NCBI RefSeq assembly: GCF_900102875.1
Contig: NZ_FNGH01000008.1
Location: 141,684-174,522 of the forward strand
Reading direction: 5' to 3'
Origin: Franzmannia pantelleriensis
GTDB taxonomy: Bacteria > Pseudomonadota > Gammaproteobacteria > Pseudomonadales > Halomonadaceae
DNA length: 32,839 nucleotides
Numbering within the stretch: the first letter of the stretch is position 1; every line of letters starts with the position of its first letter. The translations under genes were made by a program, and so were the position numbers. Below are positions 16,006-23,606 of the stretch, in pieces. The notes under the pieces are model-generated. The model did not search any database. It worked only from the letters and a program-made list of their open reading frames with translations, and was not told the origin of the DNA.

Positions 16006-17073
16006 ATGTTTCATCGATGGTCAGGTGTCTCTGATGTCCAGCGGCGGGGGTGGCGCTATGTCATTGCCCTTGGCCTGGCGGTGAGCGCCTCGTTGGCCTG
16101 GGCACAAGACGGTGGCTCGCCGGACTGGTCGGCCGCCGACATGCAGCATGAGCTCGAGCTGGAGGCGAGCGTTACCCAACTGGCGTTCTCTCCCGACGGG
16201 GCGCTTCTGGCCAGCGCCACCGAGTCGTCACTCAAGGTGTGGGACCTGGCGTCTGGCAGGCTCAAGCACCGGCTGGATGGCCATCGCTCCCCGGAGGTGG
16301 ACCGCGCGCTGCCCGTCACCGGCCTGGCGTTCAGTCCCGATGGCAGTCTCCTGGCGAGTACCAGCTGGAACCCCGGCGTAATGCCCGATGCCTCGCTCAA
16401 GCTCTGGGACCCGGCAACCGGTGAACCGCGCCAGGCCCTGGCGGGTGGGCAGGGGTGTCGGGAAGTCGCCTTCTCGGCCACGGGGGACAGTGTATGGGCA
16501 GCCTGCGGCCGCGACGTGCAGCGCTACTCGCTGGAGACGGGCGGTGTGGCTGAGCGCGCCGAGCACTTCCCCAGTGGGCTGTTGCCCCAGGGGGACGCGG
16601 AGGCGGCGGCCGCTGAGCTGCCGATGCCCAGGCAGGGCCCCGCCACTGCGCTCGCTTTGAGTGAGGAGGGCATGCGACTGGCCTGGGCCGGCCAGCCGCC
16701 CACCTATCCCATGCCGATCCTGCGTGTTTGGCAGGCCGAGATGGCCGCCGAGGCGGACTATCTCGTCCTCGACCTTCCCGGCGTGACCACCACGCATGAT
16801 CCCGTGGCCCTGGCCCGGGACCACTACAGCAGGGAGCTGCCCAACCCCGTGACCGAGGAGCGTATCGAGCAGTGGATGCGGGACTCGGGCGAGGTGCGCG
16901 TCATGCTCACTCTGAACAACCTGAAGGACGATGCCTCTCGGGCCTGGCGCTATCGGCTGACCTTCACGCCGCGGGAGGATGGCCGCTGGGAGCTGGTGCG
17001 GATAGAGCGCAAGCACCAGTGCCGGCGTGGGCCCACCGAGCCGGATGAGTGGACGACCCGACCCTGTGTCTAG
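16006..17073 (+). CDS. Exported WD40-repeat protein with Cys-containing C-terminal domain
   Basis: I chose the ATG at 16006 because AGGAGG ends five bases upstream; the in-frame ATG at 15991 would place that site inside the gene. The 355-residue product has a signal peptide (YVIALGLAVSASLAWA). At least two good WD40 blades follow (LAFSPDGALLASATESSLKV; LAFSPDGSLLASTSW, ending LKLWDPATG). Two weaker blades come after (VAFSATGDSVWAACGRDV; LALSEEGMRLAWAGQP), too few to close a seven-bladed propeller alone. From about 250 a separate domain ends in a conserved-looking WELVRIERKHQCRRG followed by WTTRPC, which could form a disulfide. WD40 domains are usually protein-binding platforms. It follows the beta-sandwich gene by 34 bp. 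Confidence 0.84.
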   Translation: MFHRWSGVSDVQRRGWRYVIALGLAVSASLAWAQDGGSPDWSAADMQHELELEASVTQLAFSPDGALLASATESSLKVWDLASGRLKHRLDGHRSPEVDRALPVTGLAFSPDGSLLASTSWNPGVMPDASLKLWDPATGEPRQALAGGQGCREVAFSATGDSVWAACGRDVQRYSLETGGVAERAEHFPSGLLPQGDAEAAAAELPMPRQGPATALALSEEGMRLAWAGQPPTYPMPILRVWQAEMAAEADYLVLDLPGVTTTHDPVALARDHYSRELPNPVTEERIEQWMRDSGEVRVMLTLNNLKDDASRAWRYRLTFTPREDGRWELVRIERKHQCRRGPTEPDEWTTRPCV

Positions 17074-17105
17074 TGGCCATGGCGGAACACTGCCGGGACG
17101 ATCCA

Positions 17106-17133
17106 GTGGCCCCGTTCGTATGAAGGGGGCCAC
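17106..17133. other. Inverted repeat between the WD40 and membrane-protein genes
   Basis: GTGGCCCC at 17106-17113 and GGGGCCAC at 17126-17133 are perfect 8-bp inverted repeats around a 12-base spacer. No T run follows, so it is not a canonical intrinsic terminator. It could weaken read-through, shape the mRNA leader, or be a regulator site. It lies in the 121-bp gap that may divide the cluster into two transcription units. Confidence 0.35.
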
Positions 17134-17194
17134 GGGGTCGATGCCCGTCTAGTCTGTCGGTACCTGATGATCTGCTCATACGCTAGGGGGACCC

Positions 17195-18178
17195 ATGTGG
17201 GACTTTCGGATCGGTCAGTCTCTGGGGCTGATGGCCAAGACGCTACCTTTTATCCTATTTCGGCTGGCCGTCTATTTCGGCGTGGCGCTGGCCTATGTGT
17301 TGATGACCGGCGTTGGCGCCGGGGTCGGCTGGGGCATCGGCGGCTTCGGCGATGAGGGCTTCCGTGCCGCCAGCACCTTCTGGGGCGGCGTCGCCGGCTT
17401 CGGCATCGTCGGGGTCGTCATGTACGTACTGCGTGAGTATCTGCTCTACATGGTCAAGGCCGGGCATATTGCCGTGCTGGTGGAACTGCTCGACGGCCAG
17501 TCGCTGCCCCAGGGACGTAGCCAGATCCAGCATGCCACGGCATCGGTCAAGGAACGCTTTGGCCAGGCCAGCGCCCTATTCGCCGTGGACCAATTGATCA
17601 AGGGGGTGCTGCGTGTCCTCACCGGCCTGGTCCGTGGCATTTTCGGCTTGCTGCCGATTCCCGGCGCGCGCCAGTTTCTGCGGCTGCTGCAGATGTTTCT
17701 GCGCATCGCGGTGGGCTTCATCGACGAGGTGATCCTCGCCTATAGCTTTCGCACCCGGGCCGACAATCCCTGGGGAGCGTCTCGGGACGGTCTGGTGCTG
17801 TACGGCCAGAACCTCAAGCCGATGTTCAAGAATGCTGCCTGGCTGGCGCTGATCGTCTACGGGCTCTCCTTCGTCATCTTCCTGATCATGTTGGCGCCGG
17901 CGGCCCTGGTGGCCTATCTGATTCCCGGCGGCTGGTCGGCGACGGGGGTGGTGGTGGCGCTGCTGTTCGCCTGGAGCGTCAAGGTGGCGGTGCTCGAGCC
18001 TTTCGCCATCACCTGCATGATGCAGGCCTACTTCAAGACCATCGAGGGGCAGACCCCTGATCCCGAGTGGGAAGCCAAGCTGGATGGCCTCTCTGCCAAG
18101 TTCCGCAAGCTCAAGGGCAAGGCCGGCGAGGCGGCAGCGACCAGCGGCCATGCGCAGGGGGCCGAAGCCACACATTAG
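17195..18178 (+). CDS. Polytopic inner-membrane protein of unknown function
   Basis: A 327-residue protein starting at the ATG at 17195, with AGGGGG five bases upstream. It has about five or six hydrophobic segments: residues 17-45 (LPFILFRLAVYFGVALAYVL), 65-85 (WGGVAGFGIVGVVMYVL), weaker helices near 130-180, then strong ones near 220-245 (LALIVYGLSFVIFLIMLAP) and 255-280 (VVVALLFAWSVKVAVLEPF). The C-terminal tail is charged and cytosolic-looking (KLDGLSAKFRKLKGKAGEAA). I do not recognise a named family and see no transporter signature. It is the only polytopic protein among mostly exported proteins and could be the inner-membrane part of the putative system. Confidence 0.85.
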   Translation: MWDFRIGQSLGLMAKTLPFILFRLAVYFGVALAYVLMTGVGAGVGWGIGGFGDEGFRAASTFWGGVAGFGIVGVVMYVLREYLLYMVKAGHIAVLVELLDGQSLPQGRSQIQHATASVKERFGQASALFAVDQLIKGVLRVLTGLVRGIFGLLPIPGARQFLRLLQMFLRIAVGFIDEVILAYSFRTRADNPWGASRDGLVLYGQNLKPMFKNAAWLALIVYGLSFVIFLIMLAPAALVAYLIPGGWSATGVVVALLFAWSVKVAVLEPFAITCMMQAYFKTIEGQTPDPEWEAKLDGLSAKFRKLKGKAGEAAATSGHAQGAEATH

Positions 18179-18238
18179 TAGCGCTGAGTGGGCCGGTAGC
18201 AAGTGAATAACACCGATGCGGCTAGGAGTTAAACGGAC

Positions 18239-19231
18239 ATGATCCAATTGAACAGTGGCCTCTGGCGGGTAGGCGTGCTTGTCGCCAGTCTGGGCTTGTT
18301 GGCGGGGTGCGATGACGCGTCCAATGCCCAGCAAGCAGGGAATGAAGCCGACACCTCCGGCGCTGGCAGCGGCGAGCTGGCAGGTTTGCTGGAGAGTGTG
18401 CCGAGCGGCGAGTCGACGCTGTCAATCAGCGGTGCCGCCACCTCCACGGGGGAATACACCACGGCGGATGACCCGCGCTACGGCGGGGTCAGCAACGATA
18501 ACTTCCGGCCCGCCCGAGGGGGCGGGGCTTCCCGCCGGGGTAGCAATGCCGAGGGGCCCTACGCTATCTCAATTTATACCGACGCCACACACGAGGACGA
18601 TCCCGACAATGTCGTGCGTGCCTGGGTGTCGCTGGTACTGCCCGAAGGCGCCGAGGCGGGTAACCGCTATCAGGTGGCGAGTTTTTCCGATGCCGATGAC
18701 GATCAGGCCCAGGCCCATGTCCGGGGCGATGGCATGGCCTGGACCTTCTCGCGCCAGGTCTCGGGCAGCGTCTACCTGGATGAGTACGGAGAACACGTCA
18801 GTGCGGCTTGGCAATTGGAGGCCGCCGATGGGCGTGGCGAAGATGCAAGCCGAGTGGCGAGCGAGGGGGCGGTCAAGGATCTCCCGCTGACGCTGCAGTC
18901 CGAGGTGGACTATGAGATGACCGTCAACGGCGAAACCGAGTCCAGGTTTGCCCGGGCCAACAGCCGCGATAACATGCTGAACATGGGCAACGGGGTCTAC
19001 TTCTACCTGCCTTCGGGCGCATCCGCCGGCAGTTATCCGGTCCAGGCAGGTCGCGATGATGATGCCGTGCGGGTCCGGTTCACCCAGCATGAGGTCGATG
19101 AGGTCAGCGGCGAGCTGACGCTGGTGGCCAACGGCGAGCGCTTCGACGCCGAGTTCAGCATCGATGCCAGCGGCGAAGATGATGTGCACCTGGCGGGTAA
19201 CCTGCGCTGGTTGGCGTTGGAAGATGAATAG
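18239..19231 (+). CDS. Acidic lipoprotein with internal duplication
   Basis: A 330-residue protein preceded by TAGGAG. Residues 1-23 form a lipoprotein signal peptide with lipobox LLAG-Cys24, followed by Asp25 and Asp26. In enterobacteria Asp at +2 retains lipoproteins in the inner membrane; whether that holds here is unknown. A low-complexity acidic linker follows. The body has two similar beta-rich units: one around 135-195 (LPEGAEAGNRYQVASFSDAD, later VSGSVYLDEYGEHVSAAW) and one around 255-320 (LPSGASAGSYPVQAGRDDDA, later VSGELTLVANGERFDAEF). No named family is recognised. It follows the membrane-protein gene by 60 bp and precedes the next gene by 56 bp. Confidence 0.85.
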   Translation: MIQLNSGLWRVGVLVASLGLLAGCDDASNAQQAGNEADTSGAGSGELAGLLESVPSGESTLSISGAATSTGEYTTADDPRYGGVSNDNFRPARGGGASRRGSNAEGPYAISIYTDATHEDDPDNVVRAWVSLVLPEGAEAGNRYQVASFSDADDDQAQAHVRGDGMAWTFSRQVSGSVYLDEYGEHVSAAWQLEAADGRGEDASRVASEGAVKDLPLTLQSEVDYEMTVNGETESRFARANSRDNMLNMGNGVYFYLPSGASAGSYPVQAGRDDDAVRVRFTQHEVDEVSGELTLVANGERFDAEFSIDASGEDDVHLAGNLRWLALEDE

Positions 19232-19287
19232 CCCAGTGACCTGCTTGGTTGCTGCGTTGAAATGCCACATGAAGGAGGAAAGCCACC

Positions 19288-19917
19288 ATGGATAACAAAC
19301 GCACGCTTGGTATTGCGCTCTTGGGCAGCGTCCTGACGCTGCCGGTCACCGCGACGGCGCTGGCCGATGAGGTGGTCGAGCAGATCGAACTGGGCCTCGA
19401 GCGCTATCAGGAAGAGGACTATGGTGGCGCCATCGCCGAGCTGGAATTCGCTATCAGCGATATCCGCAGCCTGGTATCCGGCCGCATCGCCGAGACGTTT
19501 CCCGAGCCCCCGTCGGGCTGGAGCGCCGAGCAGGCCCAGTCAGCCGGAGGCGGCGGGGCAGCCGCCTTGCTGGGGGGCGGTGGCGCCATAGTCGAGCGCC
19601 AATATCGCCAGGAGGGCGGTGACGGCCAGATGGAAGCGACACTGATGGTCGACAATCCCATGGTTCAGGGCATGGCGGCGATGTTCAACAATCCCGCACT
19701 GATTGCAGCCCAGCCCGAGCTCGAGCGCGAGCGCATGGGGCGCGAGACGGCCATCGTCAAGTGGGAAGCTGATCGCGCCCGGGCCGAGGTCTCCCTGCTG
19801 TTGGATAGCCGCATCCTGTTGCAGGTGAACGGGCAGAACCTGGACGCTCCGGACGTTGCGATAGAGCTGCTGCGTGACTGGGACCTCGACGCTGTGCGTG
19901 AGCAGGCTGCACGCTGA
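19288..19917 (+). CDS. Small exported protein with TPR-like N-terminus
   Basis: A 209-residue protein with a strong ribosome binding site (GGAGGA) and a signal peptide ending near ATALA (residue 26). The mature N-terminus is helical and TPR-like (LERYQEEDYGGAIAELEFAI). A proline-rich stretch FPEPPSGW and a glycine-rich hydrophobic loop (GGGGAAALLGGGGAI) follow. Then comes a beta-rich part with MVDNPMVQGMAAMFNNPAL and a final segment around LLLDSRILLQVNGQNL. I believe similar hypothetical proteins occur in other proteobacteria, but give no family name. It is the last gene of the cluster; a hairpin follows at 19965. Confidence 0.84.
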   Translation: MDNKRTLGIALLGSVLTLPVTATALADEVVEQIELGLERYQEEDYGGAIAELEFAISDIRSLVSGRIAETFPEPPSGWSAEQAQSAGGGGAAALLGGGGAIVERQYRQEGGDGQMEATLMVDNPMVQGMAAMFNNPALIAAQPELERERMGRETAIVKWEADRARAEVSLLLDSRILLQVNGQNLDAPDVAIELLRDWDLDAVREQAAR

Positions 19918-19964
19918 GGCCGCCGAGCGCTCGCCACGCTACGATGCAACGAACCGCACATTAC

Positions 19965-19982
19965 GCCGGGGGCATCCCCGGC
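19965..19982 (+). terminator. Possible terminator of the seven-gene cluster
   Basis: GCCGGGG (19965-19971) and CCCCGGC (19976-19982) form a perfect 7-bp GC stem with a GCAT loop, 48 bases after the last stop codon of the cluster. The T tract downstream is poor (ATTCCTGCCTTCT), so termination may be inefficient or Rho-assisted. The 294 bp between 19918 and 20211 holds no gene I can support, only this hairpin and the prkA leader. Confidence 0.45.
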
Positions 19983-20135
19983 GATTCCTGCCTTCTGCAG
20001 TACAAGTCCCGCATACGATCAACGTTATTCAACGAACTTGCTCGAGGAAACGCGCTCTGAGGGGTAACGGGCCCTGTCGAGGCGATTAGCGTTGAATCGG
20101 CGGAGGCTGTGTCCATCCAGCGCCGTCTAATTCTG

Positions 20136-20143
20136 TCTACGCT
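20136..20143 (+). promoter_or_regulatory. Candidate sigma-S -10 element upstream of prkA
   Basis: TCTACGCT matches the sigma-S -10 pattern KCTAYRCT at all eight positions. It lies 68 bases upstream of the prkA start. No good -35 hexamer sits at the usual distance, which sigma-S tolerates. The E. coli yeaGH operon is known to depend on sigma-S, which fits. No -24/-12 sigma-54 pair was seen. Confidence 0.35.
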
Positions 20144-20211
20144 GATAGAGTCACCTCGACCGGCATGAGGTTCGACGCCGCCGCCGAGGGTCCGCGCTTA
20201 AGGAGGCTTCG

Positions 20212-22134
20212 ATGAGCATCTTCGATCATGTGCAGAACCGCTACGAACGCGTTCAGCAGGAAGAGATCAGCCTGCAGGAATACTTGGAACTGTGTCGCAG
20301 CGAGCCCACCGCCTATGCCACTGCCGCCGAGCGGATGCTGGTGGCCATCGGCGAGCCCGAGGTGATCGATACCGCCAAGGACTCCCGGCTGTCGCGGATC
20401 TTTTCCAATAAGGTGATCCGCCGCTACCCGGCGTTCTCCGAGTTCTACGGCATGGAGGAAGCGATCGAGCAGATCGTCGCCTATTTCCGCCACGCGGCTC
20501 AGGGCCTAGAGGAGCGCAAGCAGATCCTCTACCTGCTAGGGCCGGTAGGGGGGGGCAAGTCGTCGCTGGCCGAGCGCCTCAAGCTGCTGATGGAGCGGGT
20601 GCCCTTCTATGCCATCAAGGGCTCGCCGGTGTTCGAATCGCCGCTGGGGCTGTTCTCTCCCGAAGAGGACGGTGAGCTGCTCGAGAAGGAGTACGGCATT
20701 CCGCGGCGCTACCTGAAAAGCGTGATGTCGCCCTGGGCGGCGAAGCGGCTCAAGGAGTACGGTGGCGATATCTCGCAGTTCAAGGTGGTCAGGCTCTACC
20801 CGTCGCGGCTCAACCAGGTCGCGATCTCCAAGACCGAGCCCGGCGACGAGAACAACCAGGACATCTCCTCGCTGGTGGGCAAGGTGGACATTCGCCAGCT
20901 CGAGCTCTACTCCCAGGATGACCCGGATGCCTACAGCTTCTCCGGCGGGTTGTGCAAGGCCAACCAGGGGCTGATGGAGTTCATCGAGATGTTCAAGGCA
21001 CCGATCAAGGTGCTGCATCCGCTGCTGACCGCCACCCAGGAGGGCAACTACAACCCCACCGAGGGCATGGGCGCGATTCCCTTCGACGGGGTGGTGCTGG
21101 CCCACTCCAACGAGAGCGAGTGGCAGACCTTCCGTAACAATCGCAACAACGAGGCCTTCCTCGACCGCGTCTATATCGTCAAGGTGCCCTACTGCCTGCG
21201 CGTCACGGAAGAGATCAACATCTACAAGAAGCTGCTCGAACACTCATCGCTCAACCAGGCGCCCTGCGCGCCGGACACCCTGCGCATGTTGGCGCAGTTC
21301 TCGGTGCTCTCAAGGCTCAAGGAACCCGAGAACTCCAGCGTCTACTCCAAGATGCGCGTCTACGACGGCGAGAATCTCAAGGACACCGATCCCAAGGCCA
21401 AGTCGATCCAGGAGTATCGCGACTCGGCGGGCGTCGACGAGGGCATGGACGGGCTCTCGACCCGCTTCGCCTTCAAGATCCTCTCCAAGGTGTTCAACTT
21501 CGACAACCACGAGATCGCCGCCAACCCGGTGCACCTGCTCTACGTGCTCGAGCAGCGCCTCGAGCAGGAGCAGCTGCCCAAGGAGGCCCACGAGCGCTAC
21601 CTGCGCTATATCAAGGAGTACCTGGCGCCACGCTACGTCGACTTCATCGGCAAGGAGATTCAGACCGCCTATCTCGAGTCCTACTCCGAGTACGGCCAGA
21701 ACATCTTCGACCGCTACGTCACCTATGCCGACTTCTGGATTCAGGACCAGGAGTACCGCGACCCCGAGACCGGCGAGCTGTTCAATCGTCAGTCGCTCAA
21801 CGAGGAGCTGGAGAAAATCGAGAAGCCGGCGGGGATCTCCAATCCCAAGGATTTCCGCCATGAAGTGGTCAACTTCGTGCTGAGGGCACGTGCCCAGAAC
21901 AACGGCATGAACCCCAGCTGGCAGTCCTACGAGAAGCTGCGCGGTGTGATCGAGCACAAGATGTTCGCCAACACCGAGGAGCTGCTGCCGGTGATCTCGT
22001 TCAACGCCAAGGCCTCGACCGCGGACCAGAAGAAGCATGAGGACTTCGTCGCGCGCATGGTCGACCGCGGTTACACCGAGAAGCAGGTGCGGCTGCTCTC
22101 CGAGTGGTACCTGCGGGTTCGCAAGTCGCAGTAG
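20212..22134 (+). CDS. prkA: PrkA (YeaG) serine protein kinase
   Basis: A 640-residue PrkA-family protein starting at the ATG at 20212 with AAGGAGG upstream. The length and N-terminus (MSIFDHVQNRYERVQQEEIS) match the family. The N-terminal two thirds is an AAA+ domain with Walker A GPVGGGKS at 110-117. The C-terminal region is the atypical kinase-like domain. In E. coli, YeaG acts with YeaH in sustained nitrogen starvation and stationary phase; in Bacillus the homologue affects sporulation. Whether the main activity is kinase or AAA+ protease-like has been debated. It heads the conserved module prkA-yeaH-spoVR. A 95-base hairpin-forming repeat follows before yeaH. Confidence 0.97.
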   Translation: MSIFDHVQNRYERVQQEEISLQEYLELCRSEPTAYATAAERMLVAIGEPEVIDTAKDSRLSRIFSNKVIRRYPAFSEFYGMEEAIEQIVAYFRHAAQGLEERKQILYLLGPVGGGKSSLAERLKLLMERVPFYAIKGSPVFESPLGLFSPEEDGELLEKEYGIPRRYLKSVMSPWAAKRLKEYGGDISQFKVVRLYPSRLNQVAISKTEPGDENNQDISSLVGKVDIRQLELYSQDDPDAYSFSGGLCKANQGLMEFIEMFKAPIKVLHPLLTATQEGNYNPTEGMGAIPFDGVVLAHSNESEWQTFRNNRNNEAFLDRVYIVKVPYCLRVTEEINIYKKLLEHSSLNQAPCAPDTLRMLAQFSVLSRLKEPENSSVYSKMRVYDGENLKDTDPKAKSIQEYRDSAGVDEGMDGLSTRFAFKILSKVFNFDNHEIAANPVHLLYVLEQRLEQEQLPKEAHERYLRYIKEYLAPRYVDFIGKEIQTAYLESYSEYGQNIFDRYVTYADFWIQDQEYRDPETGELFNRQSLNEELEKIEKPAGISNPKDFRHEVVNFVLRARAQNNGMNPSWQSYEKLRGVIEHKMFANTEELLPVISFNAKASTADQKKHEDFVARMVDRGYTEKQVRLLSEWYLRVRKSQ

Positions 22135-22173
22135 GCTGAAAGCGCCGAACTGCGGCTACCAAAACGAGCGGCG

Positions 22174-22268
22174 CCGGGGACAGGCCGTAGAGAGGGTCTT
22201 TTGCCATGGATGGCAAAAGTAGCGTATAGGGACATATTGACAGCGCCCTCTCAAAGGCCTGTCGCCGG
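22174..22268. repeat. Hairpin-forming intergenic repeat element (REP/MITE-like)
   Basis: The 168 bp between prkA and yeaH is largely occupied by a nested inverted repeat. The outer arms CCGGGGACAGGCC (22174-22186) and GGCCTGTCGCCGG (22256-22268) pair at 12 of 13 positions. The next arms GAGAGGG (22190-22196) and CCCTCTC (22246-22252) pair perfectly. Inside is a separate perfect palindromic hairpin, CTTTTGCCAT (22198-22207) with ATGGCAAAAG (22210-22219). The order resembles a non-coding mobile or REP-like element. I suspect it is multi-copy in this genome but see only one copy here. In the mRNA it could stabilise the prkA transcript or reduce expression of yeaH and spoVR. Confidence 0.7.
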
Positions 22269-22302
22269 ATCAGCCACGAAAATGGGCTGCGAGGTGAGTG
22301 GC

Positions 22303-23583
22303 ATGACCTATTTCATCGATCGACGAGCCAACGCCAAGCACAAGAGCGCGGTCAATCGGCAGCGCTTTCTCGACCGTTACCGCACGCATATCAAGCGTTC
22401 GGTAGAGGAGGCCGTCAACCGCCGTTCGATCACCGACATGGAGCGCGGTGAGAATATTTCGATCCCTTCTCGCGATATCTCGGAGCCGGTGTTCCAGCAC
22501 GGTCAGGGCGGCAAGCGCAGTATCGTCGCGCCTGGCAACAAGGAGTTCGTCGAGGGCGATCGGCTGCGTCGTCCGGGCGGGGGTGGAGGCGGCGGCGCCG
22601 GTGAAGGCAACGCCTCCAATCAGGGCGAGGGCATGGATGAGTTCGCCTTCAGCCTGACCCGTGAGGAGTTTCTCGACTTCGTGTTCGACGGCCTCGAGCT
22701 GCCGCACCTGGAGCGCAAGCAGCTGATGGACCTCGAGGAGGTGCGCCCGATACGCGCCGGGATCTCCCGCGACGGCGTGCCGGCGCGTATCAATATCGTA
22801 CGCTCGATGCGCGAGGCTCAGGCCCGGCGCATCGCCATGCGTGCGCCGATTCGCCGCGCCCTGCGCGAGGCACTGGAAGCGTTAGAAGCCGAGGAGCGCA
22901 AGGATGCGGTATTGCGCAATCCGACGCGCATCAACGAGCTCAAGGCCGAGATCGAGCGGCTCGAGAAGCGGCTCGAGGCGGTGCCCTTCATCGACACCTA
23001 CGACCTGCGCTACAACAACCTCACCAATCAGCCGCAGCCCTCCAACAAGGCAGTGATGTTCTGCATCATGGATGTATCGGGGTCGATGACCCAGGCCCAC
23101 AAGGACATCGCCAAACGTTTCTTTCTGCTGCTCTACCTGTTCCTGGAGCGTAACTACGAGAAGGTCGAGCTGGTCTTCGTACGCCATCACACCGCGGCCA
23201 AGGAGGTCGACGAGGAGGAGTTCTTCTACTCCCGTGAGACCGGCGGCACCATCGTCTCCAGTGCCCTGACGCTGGTCGACGAGATCATCGCCGACCGCTA
23301 CCCGCCAGGGCAGTGGAACCTCTACGTGGCCCAGGCCTCGGACGGCGACAACTGGGATGACGACTCCACTACCTGCCGCGATCTGCTGCTCAAGTCGCTG
23401 ATGCCGCGGTTGCAATATTTCACCTACGTCGAGATCACCCCCCACGCCCATCAGGCGCTATGGGAGGAGTACGAGACGGTGGCGGCGCGTTTCCCGTCGC
23501 GCTTCGCCATGCGTCAGATCGTCGAAGGCAACGATATCTATCCGGTATTCCGCGAACTGTTCAGGCGTCGTGAAGAGGCCTGA
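22303..23583 (+). CDS. yeaH: YeaH/DUF444 family protein (VWA-like partner of PrkA)
   Basis: I chose the ATG at 22303 because GAGGTG lies just upstream and the product then starts MTYFIDRR, like E. coli YeaH (MTWFIDRR). An in-frame ATG at 22201 lies inside the repeat. The protein is 426 residues and follows the family end to end: [16 protein letters not shown], a glycine tract near 90-100 ([12 protein letters not shown]), ERVPFIDT-like [13 protein letters not shown], a VWA-type metal site MDVSGSM with Asp257, [11 protein letters not shown], and the conserved end [10 protein letters not shown]. It is thought to act with PrkA in starvation responses; the biochemical role is not established. It is 23 bp before spoVR. 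Confidence 0.97.
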   Translation: MTYFIDRRANAKHKSAVNRQRFLDRYRTHIKRSVEEAVNRRSITDMERGENISIPSRDISEPVFQHGQGGKRSIVAPGNKEFVEGDRLRRPGGGGGGGAGEGNASNQGEGMDEFAFSLTREEFLDFVFDGLELPHLERKQLMDLEEVRPIRAGISRDGVPARINIVRSMREAQARRIAMRAPIRRALREALEALEAEERKDAVLRNPTRINELKAEIERLEKRLEAVPFIDTYDLRYNNLTNQPQPSNKAVMFCIMDVSGSMTQAHKDIAKRFFLLLYLFLERNYEKVELVFVRHHTAAKEVDEEEFFYSRETGGTIVSSALTLVDEIIADRYPPGQWNLYVAQASDGDNWDDDSTTCRDLLLKSLMPRLQYFTYVEITPHAHQALWEEYETVAARFPSRFAMRQIVEGNDIYPVFRELFRRREEA

Positions 23584-23606
23584 CGGCATAGCGGGGAGGA
23601 CAGTGC

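Noticed and set aside
20536-22038. Minus-strand open frames opposite prkA
   Set aside because: Leu/Val/Gly-rich shadows of a strongly conserved gene.
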